From Nocardia yamanashiensis NBRC 100130 (GTDB taxonomy: Bacteria > Actinomycetota > Actinomycetes > Mycobacteriales > Mycobacteriaceae): a stretch of 64,000 bases of DNA. Below are positions 24,892 to 33,219 of the stretch, piece by piece. The position numbers and the translations under genes were made by a program. The stretch lies in assembly GCF_001613325.1 (NCBI RefSeq), contig NZ_BDCD01000018.1:124001-188000 (forward strand), written 5' to 3'. The first letter of the stretch is position 1. Each line of letters begins with the position of its first letter. Below the pieces are notes generated by a model. That model saw only the letters and a program-made list of their open reading frames with translations. It was not told the origin of the DNA and did not search any database.

Positions 24892-25485
24892 ATGAGCAAC
24901 ACGCTTCGTCTCGCGGTGGTCATCGGCAGTGTCCGGGAAGGCCGGTTCGGTCCGGTGGTGGCGAACTGGGCGGCCGAACAGGCCCGCGAGTACGGCGAAT
25001 TCGAGGTCGACGTCATCGATCTGGCCGATTACCCGCTGCCGCACGCGCTGCCCGCGGTGTCGCCGCTGATGGAGCCGAATCCGGTGCGCCCGGTCGGCAC
25101 CGAGGAGCTGTCGGAGCGGCTGGCGGCGGCCGACGCCTTCATCGTCGTCACCCCGGATATCAACCGGAGTTACCCGGCATCGCTGAAGACGGCTATCGAC
25201 TGGCACTTCACGCAGTGGAATCACAAGGCCATCGGTTTCGTCGGATACGGCGGCCTGAGCGGCGGCATCCTGGCCATGGAGCACCTGCGGCAGGTGTTCG
25301 GCGAGCTGCACGCGCACACCGTGCAGGGGTACGTCGCGTTCCCCAAGTATTTCCTGCTGTTCGACCAGGATGGCCAGCCGATCGAGCCGACCGGTCCGGA
25401 GGCCGCGGCGCGCGGCATGCTCGAGCAGCTGCACTGGTGGGCGGGCGCCCTCGCCGCCGCCCGTAAGCAGGCCGTTCCCGCCTGA
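24892..25485 (+). CDS. NADPH-dependent FMN reductase / quinone reductase
   Basis: The 197-residue product starts at ATG 24892 behind AAGGAG; the ATG at 24868 lacks a site. It is a flavodoxin-fold enzyme: LRLAVVIGSVREGRFGPVVANW holds the FMN phosphate loop GSxRxGR, and PDINRSYPASLKTAIDW (residues about 86-102) matches the P-x-Y-N-x-S-x-P-x-x-L-K/A motif with Asp-Ile in place of Tyr-Asn. It reduces flavins, quinones or azo compounds with NADPH. It is divergent from the MmyB-like regulator, which probably controls it. Confidence 0.88.
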   Translation: MSNTLRLAVVIGSVREGRFGPVVANWAAEQAREYGEFEVDVIDLADYPLPHALPAVSPLMEPNPVRPVGTEELSERLAAADAFIVVTPDINRSYPASLKTAIDWHFTQWNHKAIGFVGYGGLSGGILAMEHLRQVFGELHAHTVQGYVAFPKYFLLFDQDGQPIEPTGPEAAARGMLEQLHWWAGALAAARKQAVPA

Positions 25486-25545
25486 GCGGGCGCGGGATGC
25501 CCGGAGTTCGCTGCCGTCACGCAATGTTCACTGACAGGCACTAAC

Positions 25546-26340
25546 GTGTCGGCGGTGAGCGCCTACTCCGAAGATCTCGAACTCGCCCTGCGGCTGGCCG
25601 ACGCCGCCGACGCCATCACCCGCGACCGGTTCGGCGCGCTCGACCTGAAGATCGACTCCAAGCCGGATCTGACCCCGGTCTCGGATGCCGACCTGGCGGT
25701 GGAGCGGGAGATCCGCGACATCCTGAAGTCGGAGCGCCCCGGCGACCTGGTGCTGGGCGAGGAATTCGGCGGCGATGCCGAATTCACCGGCCGCCAGTGG
25801 GTGATCGATCCGATCGACGGCACCAAGAACTTCGTGCGCGGCGTGCCGGTCTGGGCCTCGCTCATCTCGCTGCTGGAGGACGGCGTGCCGGTAGTGGGTG
25901 TGGTGAGCGCCCCGGCACTGTCCCGGCGCTGGTGGGCGGCGGCCGGCGCGGGCGCCTTCACCAGCTTCGAAAAGGGTGCGGCCAAACCGATTTCGGTCTC
26001 GGCGGTGGCGGAGCTGGGCGCGGCCAGCCTGGCCATCTCCAGCCTGTCCGGGTGGCGGGCCATCGGGCGGCGGGAGAAGCTTCTCGTCCTGACCGACGAG
26101 GTGTGGCGGGTGCGCGGTTACGGCGACTTCTTCGGCTACACGCTGCTGGCCGAGGGAGCGGTGGACATCACCACCGAACCCGAACTGTCGCTGTGGGATA
26201 TGGCCGCGCTCGACATTCTGATCCGCGAGGCCGGCGGTACCTTCACCTCCCTGGACGGCGTGCCCGGGCCGCACGGCGGCAGCGCGGTGGCCACCAATTC
26301 CCGGCTGCAGGACCAGGTCCTGGCGGCATTGTCCGCCTGA
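25546..26340 (+). CDS. hisN: Histidinol-phosphatase, inositol-monophosphatase family
   Basis: The 264-residue product has the metal-binding motifs of the IMPase superfamily: LGEEFGG (Glu), WVIDPIDGTKNFVRG (residues about 86-100) and WDMAALDILIREAGG near 220. It resembles the actinobacterial HisN that performs the last dephosphorylation before histidinol oxidation. A related inositol monophosphatase cannot be excluded. GTG 25546 or GTG 25555 could be the start. The gene lies not far from fadE24-fadE23, the neighbourhood known for M. tuberculosis hisN (Rv3137, Rv3139, Rv3140, from memory). Confidence 0.85.
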   Translation: MSAVSAYSEDLELALRLADAADAITRDRFGALDLKIDSKPDLTPVSDADLAVEREIRDILKSERPGDLVLGEEFGGDAEFTGRQWVIDPIDGTKNFVRGVPVWASLISLLEDGVPVVGVVSAPALSRRWWAAAGAGAFTSFEKGAAKPISVSAVAELGAASLAISSLSGWRAIGRREKLLVLTDEVWRVRGYGDFFGYTLLAEGAVDITTEPELSLWDMAALDILIREAGGTFTSLDGVPGPHGGSAVATNSRLQDQVLAALSA

Positions 26341-26379
26341 TCCTCCGGCCCGCCGGTCCGAGTTTCCGGTATAACGAGA

Positions 26380-26412
26380 GAGCACCCCCCGTCGTACACA
26401 CGGGGGGTGCTC
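26380..26412. terminator. Bidirectional terminator between hisN and the 31-residue peptide gene
   Basis: A 12-bp stem GAGCACCCCCCG / CGGGGGGTGCTC with a 9-base loop lies after both convergent genes. It is followed by CTTCG on the plus strand. Confidence 0.8.
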
Positions 26413-26429
26413 CTTCGTATTCGAGCTCG

Positions 26430-26525
26430 TTAGGCCGAGCCGGAACCTCCACCCGGGCTTCCGATGAGAACACCGACGAGACCACTGAGCAGACTTGTTA
26501 CCACAGAGACGAGTCCTGACAACAT
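26430..26525 (-). CDS. 31-residue hydrophobic peptide
   Basis: The frame from ATG 26525 to TAA 26430 encodes MLSGLVSVVTSLLSGLVGVL and ends IGSPGGGSGSA. A near-perfect ribosome-binding site AAAGGAGG sits 7 bases before the ATG, and the strong terminator 26380-26412 follows within 20 bases. About 20 hydrophobic residues form one helix with Ser/Gly spacing. No charged residue is present at all. It has no signal cleavage site. The 22-residue peptide at 42916 has the same layout. Function unknown; see findings. Confidence 0.55.
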   Translation of the reverse strand: MLSGLVSVVTSLLSGLVGVLIGSPGGGSGSA

Positions 26526-26697
26526 GAGCAATCCTCCTTTCGCCTCGTCGAAAAACGTAGTGGCCCTTGACAGTTGCCGTAACCGTTACGAAATAACCGC
26601 ATGGAAGTCCTGTTATACAAACTTCACCATGCTGCGAATCATTGTGGAGGACAGCGCTTTTGACATGTCATCCTATGAATCCGAGCGTGCGCCGTGG

Positions 26698-28128
26698 CTA
26701 TCCCAGTCGTCGCAGACCAGGCCACAATTCAGCCCATGAATCCTTCGGCTGGCTACATAGATACACCGGCGCGTCGTGCTCGTCGGCGTGTATGTCGAAC
26801 TCATTACGTAGGTGAACGACTAGTTTAAAATCCTTGCAGAACAACGCGATTCGAGGCTCGTCCATGCCCACCACGAGCACCGGCCGGTTATCCACCGGCG
26901 GGCCCCACCACCAGTAGGAGTTGTGCGGGCTGTGTGGTGCGGGCAGACGATATTCGGAGCCGAAGCGCTCCACGGCGCCCGCTTCTCCGTAATTGGCCGT
27001 GAGGATTTCGGCGTCGGGGGCGACGCGAGCGCGGGCGTCGGCGAGCTGGCGAACATACTCCGGCCAGCCGATGGTCTCGCCCGCGTCGTAGTTGATCTCA
27101 ACCACCGGGGAGCCCCGCAGCTCCGTCTCCGGCAGTACCGGAAGGAACAGCAGTGCGCCGAAAACGGCATTGACGGTGACCACGGAACCGACCGCGGCAA
27201 GCCGGATTCGGCGTCCGGCAAGCCCGGGTTCCAGGCCGGTCGCGGCGGCGGCGAGCAGCAGGGGGTACATGCCGCCCAGGTAGTAGGCCTTACCACCGGT
27301 CGCCAGGTAGGTCGCGAACAGCAGCAGATAGGTGAGCGCGAACGCTCGGTAGTCGCGATGCCGCCACAGCCACCACAGTCCGAATATCCACAGCGGCACC
27401 AGCAGTGGGCCCATCAGGCCGCATTGCAGCAGCACGAACTCGGCCCGGGAACCCGAGGTGCCCGAGGATCCGCCCGCGATGGCTCGACTCAATTCCCATT
27501 GCGGCCAGCCGTTTCGCGCCTGCCACACCAGATACGGCAGCACGATCAGCGTTGCCAGGCCGACTGCCAGGGGAAAGTATCTGGTGGCGAATATCTTTCG
27601 CGGTCCCACCACGGCGAATGCCAAGGCCAGCAACAGCAGTGGAATCGCGGTGAGCGCCTTGACCTGCAACCCGAGCCCCACCAATGCCCCGATGGCCAGC
27701 CACCAGCGCCGATCGGTTTCCGGGCGGAGCAGCCGCAGTACCAGCAGCACGATCAGCGAGAGCACCGCCAGATCGAAAATCGTCGTGCCGAGCAGATGCC
27801 CGGCCCCCATCAGCAGAGCGGCCGAGGCCACCGTCGCGGCGGCGAGGGTCCGCGCGAGCCGACCGCCCCCGAATTCGCGTGCCAGCCAGCCGGCGCACAG
27901 CACGACCAGGACGGCCGCCGCGATCGCCGGGAGGCGCAGGAGCGTCAAGGAATCCGCGTCCAGGAACGACATGGCGCGGGCGAGCAGCGGAACCACGGGC
28001 GGCTGATCCGGATAACCCCAGTCGGGGCGCCGTCCGGCGGCCAGGAAGTACAGCTCGTCGCGGTGATAGCCGTAGCGATCCGCGTAGACCAGCAGGAGAA
28101 CCGCGAAACTTCCGCCCACCCAGTACAT
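26698..28128 (-). CDS. GT39-like (ArnT/PMT family) membrane glycosyltransferase
   Basis: The product of about 476 residues has ten or more helices. The first extracytoplasmic loop carries VYADRYGYHRDELYFLAAGRRPDWGYPDQPPVVPLLA (residues about 15-51), with the D-E pair and Gly-Tyr-x-Asp-Gln-Pro-Pro string characteristic of the GT-C glycosyltransferase 39 family. The C-terminal third is soluble and extracellular (YWWWGPPVDNRPVLVVG). Such enzymes use polyprenyl-phosphate sugars outside the membrane to modify lipids, glycans or proteins. The frame stays open further upstream, but ATG 28128 places the first helix correctly. The secreted protein gene at 28197 lies immediately upstream. Confidence 0.78.
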   Translation of the reverse strand: MYWVGGSFAVLLLVYADRYGYHRDELYFLAAGRRPDWGYPDQPPVVPLLARAMSFLDADSLTLLRLPAIAAAVLVVLCAGWLAREFGGGRLARTLAAATVASAALLMGAGHLLGTTIFDLAVLSLIVLLVLRLLRPETDRRWWLAIGALVGLGLQVKALTAIPLLLLALAFAVVGPRKIFATRYFPLAVGLATLIVLPYLVWQARNGWPQWELSRAIAGGSSGTSGSRAEFVLLQCGLMGPLLVPLWIFGLWWLWRHRDYRAFALTYLLLFATYLATGGKAYYLGGMYPLLLAAAATGLEPGLAGRRIRLAAVGSVVTVNAVFGALLFLPVLPETELRGSPVVEINYDAGETIGWPEYVRQLADARARVAPDAEILTANYGEAGAVERFGSEYRLPAPHSPHNSYWWWGPPVDNRPVLVVGMDEPRIALFCKDFKLVVHLRNEFDIHADEHDAPVYLCSQPKDSWAELWPGLRRLG

Positions 28129-28196
28129 TCCGTCAGCCTGCCGGTTCGCGGTGAACGCCGGGTGCTGCGGCCCCGGCGCGAGGGTGCCCGAAGGCG

Positions 28197-28457
28197 TCAG
28201 CGCGGGGAGACGGAGCCCGAGCCGAGGTAGTAGCGGACGGAGCCGAATTCGAGGTAGGGGCCGCCGGGGGCGGCCGAGCCTACGCCCACCGAGCCGAGGC
28301 TGATGGTGGTGTCGGCGGCGGGGCTGCCGTTGGAGCCGAGTTCGATGCCGGCGACCGGTTCCAGCGGGAGGCCGGTGGCGGGTGCGGCGGTGGCGACGGG
28401 CATGCCGAGCAGGGTGAGGGCCGCGAAGCCGCCGACGCCGATGACTGTCTTCTTCAT
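28197..28457 (-). CDS. Small secreted protein
   Basis: The 86-residue product starts MKKTVIGVGGFAALTLLGMPVATAAP, a clear Sec signal peptide with cleavage after ATA or TAA. The mature part of about 60 residues is rich in Gly and Ser (GIELGSNGSPAADTTISLGSVGVGSAAPGG) and ends YLEFGSVRYYLGSGSVSPR. No family is recognised. Its stop lies 69 bp before the GT39-like start on the same strand, so the two may be cotranscribed; a glycosyl target for that enzyme is a possible but unsupported idea. Confidence 0.65.
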   Translation of the reverse strand: MKKTVIGVGGFAALTLLGMPVATAAPATGLPLEPVAGIELGSNGSPAADTTISLGSVGVGSAAPGGPYLEFGSVRYYLGSGSVSPR

Positions 28458-28602
28458 ATGTGCAAGACCTTCGAAAGTGGGGGATGGTGCGCCTGCACGG
28501 TAGCCCAGTTCCGGCCCATCTGAATGGAGTTTGTTTCACTATCTCCGAAACCTGGGAAAACCACCGCCTCGACCTGCCGATTCGACAACGCTCGACGGTT
28601 CT

Positions 28603-28641
28603 TCTTACTCTGGAGTAAGATAGTCTTACTCTGGAGTAAGA
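28603..28641. promoter_or_regulatory. Two identical 18-bp palindromes upstream of fadE24
   Basis: TCTTACTCTGGAGTAAGA occurs at 28603-28620 and again at 28624-28641, spaced 21 bp centre to centre, two DNA turns. Each has 8-bp arms and a TG centre, and each ends in a -10-like TAAGAT. They lie 42-80 bp before the fadE24 start. The form suits a pair of repressor dimers of the TetR type. Confidence 0.85.
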
Positions 28642-28682
28642 TTGCTGGGCAGGATCACCCTCCACACTCAAGAAAACTGGTG

Positions 28683-30068
28683 ATGATGAGCACTCGAGAC
28701 ACCGCAACGAAGCGGGATACCTCCGCCGTCGGCCTCAACCCGGTCAAGCGCGACTGGATGGGCACGGCCATGCGGGTCATGACGACCATTACCGGGTCGC
28801 CGCTCGCGGAGAAGTACAACCTGCGCAAGCCGATCGAACGGCTGACCTACGAAGGCACCAAGACCGGCTTCCGCACCCTCGGCGCGGCCACCCGGGCCTT
28901 CGAGAAGGTCTCCGGCGGCGGCGCCCCGAAGCGGCTGCCGGCCAACGAGTCTCGCAAGAAGGACTACTTCGACCTGACCCCGTCCGACGAGCAGCAGATG
29001 ATCGTCGAGACGGTGCGCGAGTTCGCCGCCGAGATCCTGCGCCCGGCCGCCTACGACGCGGACAATGCCGCCAAGGCGCCGCGCGATCTGCTGGAGCGGG
29101 CCGCCGAGCTCGGCATCACCCTGATCAATGTGCCCGAGGAACTGGACGGCGCGGCCTCCGAGCGCGGCGCGGTCACCAATTCGCTGGTGGCCGAGGCCCT
29201 CGCGCACGGTGACATGGGTCTGGCGCTGCCGATCCTGGCGCCCTCGGGTGTGGCCGTCGCGCTGTCGCAGTGGGGCACCGACGCGCAGCAGAAGACCTAC
29301 CTGGGCGCCTTCACCGGTGAGAACGTGCCGCAGTCCTCGGTCGTCATCTCCGAGCCGGGCGCGCTGTTCGATCCGTTCGCGCTGAAGACCAAGGCCACCC
29401 GCTCCCCCAGCGGTTTCCGCTTGAACGGCGTGAAGAGCCTGGTGCCCGCCGCGGGTGACGCCGAACTGTTCATCGTCGCCGCCGAGCTGGACGGCCGCCC
29501 CGCGTTCTTCGTGGTCGAGGCCGACACCGAAGGCGTGGTGATCGAAGCCGATCCGTCGATGGGTCTGCGCGCCGCCGGCCTGGGTCGCCTGCTGCTCGAC
29601 AATGTCGCCGTGCCGGCCAACGCCATCCTGGGCGATGCCGAGGTCGCGCAGCGCACCGAGGATTACGCCGACGCCGTGCGCCTGGCCCGCCTGGGCTGGT
29701 CGTCGCTGGCCATCGGCACCGGGCAGGCCGTGCTCGACTACGTGATCCCCTACGTGAAGGAGCGCGAAGCGTTCGGCGAGCCGATCGCGCACCGTCAGGC
29801 GGTCGCGTTCATGGTCGCCAATATGGCCATCGAGCTCGACGGTCTCCGGCTCGTGACCCTGCGGGGTGCGTCACGCGCGGAGCAGGGCCTGTCGTTCGCT
29901 CGCGAGGCGGCGCTGGCCAAGAAGCTGGCCACCGACAAGGGCATGCAGATCGGCCTGGACGGCGTGCAGTTGCTGGGCGGCCACGGCTTCACCAAGGAGC
30001 ACCCGGTCGAGCGCTGGTACCGCGATCTTCGTGCCGTCGGCATCGCCGAGGGCGTCGTCCTCATCTGA
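28683..30068 (+). CDS. fadE24: Acyl-CoA dehydrogenase, FadE24-like
   Basis: The 461-residue product has an unusual N-terminal extension of about 95 residues before the acyl-CoA dehydrogenase fold (DLTPSDEQQMIVETVREFAAEILRPAAYDAD). The middle domain has SSVVISEPGALFDPFALKTKA and the C-terminal domain LGWSSLAIGTGQAVLDYVIPYVKEREAFGEPIAHRQAVAF and GLDGVQLLGGHGFTKEHPVERWYRDLRA. The usual catalytic Glu near the Gly-Gly-x-Gly segment is not obvious. Together with the next gene it matches the mycobacterial FadE24-FadE23 pair, probably a heteromeric enzyme like the steroid FadE complexes. ATG 28683 or 28686 is the start. A doubled palindrome controls the pair. Confidence 0.8.
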   Translation: MMSTRDTATKRDTSAVGLNPVKRDWMGTAMRVMTTITGSPLAEKYNLRKPIERLTYEGTKTGFRTLGAATRAFEKVSGGGAPKRLPANESRKKDYFDLTPSDEQQMIVETVREFAAEILRPAAYDADNAAKAPRDLLERAAELGITLINVPEELDGAASERGAVTNSLVAEALAHGDMGLALPILAPSGVAVALSQWGTDAQQKTYLGAFTGENVPQSSVVISEPGALFDPFALKTKATRSPSGFRLNGVKSLVPAAGDAELFIVAAELDGRPAFFVVEADTEGVVIEADPSMGLRAAGLGRLLLDNVAVPANAILGDAEVAQRTEDYADAVRLARLGWSSLAIGTGQAVLDYVIPYVKEREAFGEPIAHRQAVAFMVANMAIELDGLRLVTLRGASRAEQGLSFAREAALAKKLATDKGMQIGLDGVQLLGGHGFTKEHPVERWYRDLRAVGIAEGVVLI

Positions 30069-30094
30069 CCCGACTTCTCAACGGAGAGACCATC

Positions 30095-31324
30095 ATGATC
30101 AATCTCGAACTCCCCAAGAAGCTGCGGGCCAGCGCCAACCAGGCCCACCAGGTTGCCGCCGAGATCTTCCGCCCGGCTTCGCGCAAGTACGACCTCGCCG
30201 AGCACGAGTACCCGGTCGAGCTGGACACCATGGCCGCCATGGTGGAGGGCCTGTCCGACTCCGGCACCGAGCAGATCTCGGGCGCCACCGGCGGCCGTTC
30301 GGTCGACGGCGAGAAGGACGCGCACGCCACCGAGCTGCTGGGTAACACCAACGGCGGCAATATGTCCGCGCTGATGAACGCGCTGGAGACCTCCTGGGGC
30401 GACGTCGGCCTGATGCTGTCGATCCCCTACCAGGGGCTCGGCAACGCCGCCATCGCTGCGGTCGCCACCGACGAGCAGCTCTCGCGTTTCGGCAAGGTGT
30501 GGGCCGCCATGGCCATCACCGAACCGTCCTTCGGTTCCGACTCGGCCGCCGTCACCACCACCGCCACCCTCGACGGTGACGAGTGGGTGCTCAACGGCAC
30601 CAAGATCTTCGTGACCGCGGGCTCGCGCGCCACCCACATCGTGGTGTGGGCGTCGGTGGACCGGTCCCTGGGCCGCGCCGCCATCAAGTCCTTCGTGGTG
30701 CCGCGGGATGCCAAGGGCCTCACCGTGTCCCGCCTCGAGCACAAGCTCGGCATCAAGGCGTCCGACACCGCCGAGATCCGTTTCGAGGACTGCCGCATCC
30801 CCAAGGACAACATCCTGGGTTCGCCGGAAGTCAATGTGGAGAAGGGTTTCGCGGGCGTCATGCAGACGTTCGACAACACCCGTCCCCTGGTGGCCGCCAT
30901 GGCCGTCGGCGTCGGCCGCGCCGCCCTCGAGGAACTCCGCAAGGTCCTCGAGGAGGCGGGCGTCGAGATCTCCTACGACAAGCCCGCCAACAACCAGCAC
31001 GCCGCCGCCGCGGAATTCCTCCGCATGGAAGCCGACTACGAGGCCGCCTACCTGCTGTCGCTGCGCGCCGCCTGGATGGCCGACAACAAGAAGCCGAACT
31101 CCTTGGAAGCCTCCATGTCCAAGGCCAAGGCCGGCCGCATGGGCACCGACGTCACCCTCAAGGCCGTCGAACTGGCCGGCACCACCGGCTACTCCCAGCG
31201 CACCCTCCTGGAGAAGTGGAGCCGCGACTCGAAGATCCTCGACATCTTCGAAGGCACCCAGCAGATCCAGCAGCTCATCGTCGCCCGCCGCGTCCTCGGA
31301 CTGGGCTCCGACAAGCTGAAGTAA
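30095..31324 (+). CDS. fadE23: Acyl-CoA dehydrogenase, FadE23-like
   Basis: The 409-residue product is a second acyl-CoA dehydrogenase 26 bp downstream. It has WAAMAITEPSFGSDSAAVTTTATLDGDEWVLNGTKIFVTAG (the FAD/substrate segment, residues about 135-177), the helix region ENVEKGFAGVMQTFDNTRPLVAAMAVGVGRAALEEL and a complete C-terminal DIFEGTQQIQQLIVARRVLG, where the Glu lies at the position of the catalytic base in many members. The partner FadE24-like chain looks divergent there, which supports an alpha2-beta2 complex. It probably oxidises a bulky acyl-CoA; the substrate is not known. Confidence 0.82.
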   Translation: MINLELPKKLRASANQAHQVAAEIFRPASRKYDLAEHEYPVELDTMAAMVEGLSDSGTEQISGATGGRSVDGEKDAHATELLGNTNGGNMSALMNALETSWGDVGLMLSIPYQGLGNAAIAAVATDEQLSRFGKVWAAMAITEPSFGSDSAAVTTTATLDGDEWVLNGTKIFVTAGSRATHIVVWASVDRSLGRAAIKSFVVPRDAKGLTVSRLEHKLGIKASDTAEIRFEDCRIPKDNILGSPEVNVEKGFAGVMQTFDNTRPLVAAMAVGVGRAALEELRKVLEEAGVEISYDKPANNQHAAAAEFLRMEADYEAAYLLSLRAAWMADNKKPNSLEASMSKAKAGRMGTDVTLKAVELAGTTGYSQRTLLEKWSRDSKILDIFEGTQQIQQLIVARRVLGLGSDKLK

Positions 31325-31340
31325 GTTCTGGCACAACGGA

Positions 31341-31380
31341 AACCGGCACGAGCCCAACCACGGGATCGTGCCGGTTTTCT
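31341..31380 (+). terminator. Terminator after fadE23
   Basis: An 11-bp stem AACCGGCACGA / TCGTGCCGGTT with a 14-base loop, followed by TTTCTCG, lies 17 bases after the fadE23 stop. Confidence 0.75.
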
Positions 31381-31416
31381 CGTTCCCGAACACCGTCGCA
31401 TGATCACCTTCGCCCC

Positions 31417-31638
31417 TCAGGCCGTCACCAGGCCGTCAACAGGTAGCACCCACGCCTTCGCCGCCGCTTCCACCGCCAGCCGAGCACGCTCGTGACTGTC
31501 GTCCAACAGATAAAGGGCAGGCCCTAGGGCAGGTGGGTACCTGCCCCTTTGCAGTGCAGGCCCGATCCACCCAGGGCCAACAAACACGGCGGTGGGATTG
31601 CCAATGGTCCGGCAACTCGGAATCACTATGACTGCCAT
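31417..31638 (-). CDS. Doubtful hypothetical protein
   Basis: The frame from ATG 31638 gives 73 residues (MAVIVIPSCRTIGNPTAVFV and onward) ending LDDSHERARLAVEAAAKAWVLPVDGLVTA. The C-terminal part has a plausible amphipathic helix, but no ribosome-binding site is visible. Third-position GC is low for this genome, and a stable hairpin lies within it. It could be a gene tail, a foreign gene or chance. No family is recognised. Confidence 0.25.
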   Translation of the reverse strand: MAVIVIPSCRTIGNPTAVFVGPGWIGPALQRGRYPPALGPALYLLDDSHERARLAVEAAAKAWVLPVDGLVTA

Positions 31639-31833
31639 GACAAAAGCGTCGCCATCTCGCCTCACTGACCTCGCGTGAACCGGTGCCCGCAGCAACGATC
31701 GCACGGAGCTCGCAGCAAAGTGGCGAATACGCCGGGACCTCACAGCGGTGACTTTGATCCGAATCAGCCAGCCGAGGCAGGAGAAGACTCAAGGGTCTCG
31801 ACTCGAGTGACACGCAATTGTGAAACGGCGAAG

Positions 31834-32106
31834 ATACGACAGGGCACCTGCGCTGATCAGGGGGCGACCAAACGGGTGCTTGCCGAGAATCTCAAAGAGC
31901 TTCAGGCGCAGGGAAAGATCGACGGATTGCTGGCACAATGGGCCGACCTGCTGCGGGTCGTGGGCAACAAGGGAGCTCACCTCACCGGGGAGAAGGTTTC
32001 CGCGCAGGATGCGCAGGATGCCCTGGACTTCGCGGAAGCCCTTCTCGATCACATCTACGTGCTGCGTGCGCGTTTCGACGCATTCAAGGCTCGACGGCAC
32101 ACCTAG
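31834..32106 (+). pseudogene. DUF4145-domain protein, 3' remnant
   Basis: The open frame from this point reads GTCADQGATKRVLAENLKEL, then GKIDGLLAQWADLLRVVGNKGAH, and finally SAQDAQDALDFAEALLDHIYVLRARFDAFKARR. This is the C-terminal half of the DUF4145 domain, including its GN-x-x-AH motif. Upstream sequence in the same frame (from 31675) is unlike any protein, and the N-terminal half of the domain with its treble-clef region is absent. The gene therefore looks truncated rather than newly started. DUF4145 domains are often attached to restriction or defence proteins, but nothing of that kind is left here. Confidence 0.65.
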
Positions 32107-32209
32107 GCCGGGCCTGCCGCCGGGCGCGACGAGCAACCTTCGAAACCGCTGGTCAGGACATTGCGAAAACTCGCCGCGGTTGAGTTGATCTAGGCGCATA
32201 CTCGGGAGA

Positions 32210-32512
32210 ATGGAAGGGCTCGAGATCGCGGGGGCCATTGTCGGCATCACGACGGGTGCGCTGGGCGCGGTCGCGGTGGTTCATCAGGTTGTCGGGCAGC
32301 ATCTGCGGGACCGGCAGCAGCGGTTCAGGCTCACCATGTGGATCAGTGGAGAGCTCGCGGTCCTCGTTGGTTGCCTCACCTACTTCGCCTTCCAGCCGGA
32401 TGGGCCGCTGGTTGGTGGTGCCGTGATCGGAGGCGTGTTCCTGGTACTGATGCTCGCTCACGATGTGCGCACCGTACTCAAAGGCGATCCGGAGAACAGC
32501 GGCAGCGAATAG
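32210..32512 (+). CDS. Small membrane protein
   Basis: The 100-residue product has three hydrophobic segments: GAIVGITTGALGAVAVVHQVV, LTMWISGELAVLVGCLTYFAF and LVGGAVIGGVFLVLMLAHDV, with a charged loop RDRQQRFR between the first two. It ends with a polar acidic tail. No family is recognised. The start ATG lacks a strong ribosome-binding site. It is convergent with the next gene. Confidence 0.5.
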   Translation: MEGLEIAGAIVGITTGALGAVAVVHQVVGQHLRDRQQRFRLTMWISGELAVLVGCLTYFAFQPDGPLVGGAVIGGVFLVLMLAHDVRTVLKGDPENSGSE

Positions 32513-32515
32513 CGA

Positions 32516-33133
32516 TCAGGCTGGCGTGGGTGCGAGGTCTGCGATGGCGTCGGCGCGCTTGTTTTCGTTGGGGATGCAAAGGCTCAGGAGCATGCCGGTG
32601 AGGCCGCGGCGTTTGTAGCGGAGGCGGCGGCTGAGGTTGTGGATGGTGGAGAGGAGGGGGTGGCCGAGGGATTCGGCGAGGATGCGGTCGGTGCGGTAGA
32701 CGATTCGGCGTTCCCAGGCTATTTGGGCTAGGAGGCCGTAGCCGAGAACGGGGAGGACGGTGATTGTTTCGGAGAGGGTCAGGCTCGCGCGGTGGAAGAG
32801 GTCGAAGGTTGCGATCAGTGCTGTCACGGGGAGCACGAGGAGGGCCGTGGGGAGGGCAATCAGGAAGACCAGGGCTCCGGTGAATTTGATCAAGCTGGAT
32901 TTGAGGATGTCGGAGGCTACGACCGCGCGGGCTAGTTCGGCGTCTTGTTCGGGGGTGGAGAGGGTGGCGAAGGTGGGGCTGATGTGGATGTGCGGACGGG
33001 CTATGAGGATGCGGACCCAGATGCCGCCGGGGAACCAGCTTTTGGGGAGGCGCGCGAATTTCAGGCGGGGCTGGGATACGCCCAGCTGGGTTGCCAGTTC
33101 GTTGGCGCGGGCTGTTAGTTGATCTTGGTCCAC
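32516..33133 (-). CDS. Membrane protein with M48-peptidase-like framework but no HExxH
   Basis: The 205-residue product (GTG start) has a soluble N-terminus with strands RILIARPHIHISPTFATLSTPEQDAELARAVVASDI (residues about 41-76). This is arranged like the segment of HtpX/M48 peptidases leading to the zinc helix, where the expected H-E-x-x-H is replaced by VVASDILKS. Two membrane helices follow (LVFLIALPTALLVLPVTALIA and TITVLPVLGYGLLAQIA), then ERRIVYRTDRILAESLGHPLL, a string resembling the region after helix 2 in M48 proteins. It may be an inactive relative. The resemblance is my reading and not secure. Confidence 0.5.
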   Translation of the reverse strand: MDQDQLTARANELATQLGVSQPRLKFARLPKSWFPGGIWVRILIARPHIHISPTFATLSTPEQDAELARAVVASDILKSSLIKFTGALVFLIALPTALLVLPVTALIATFDLFHRASLTLSETITVLPVLGYGLLAQIAWERRIVYRTDRILAESLGHPLLSTIHNLSRRLRYKRRGLTGMLLSLCIPNENKRADAIADLAPTPA

Positions 33134-33219
33134 TTGGCAAGGATGTAGTACCGGGCGCTGAATGTCAGGTTGACGTGTTGTGGCGCTGGGGCTTCGGGGG
33201 CTTGAACAGCTCGGCCAGG

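Larger units (their letters stand above)
31325..32209. other. Gene-poor, partly decayed stretch
   Basis: These 885 bases hold a terminator, a second hairpin (GGGCAGGT / ACCTGCCC at 31527-31546), one doubtful minus-strand frame and the DUF4145 remnant. Third-codon GC in the open frames is lower than in the flanking genes. I see no intact gene with a good ribosome-binding site and no mobile-element remnant. Confidence 0.6.

Noticed and set aside
28129..28707. Extension of the GT39-like frame up to 28707
   Set aside because: It crosses the small secreted-protein gene in a different frame and encodes arginine-rich low-complexity sequence without helices.
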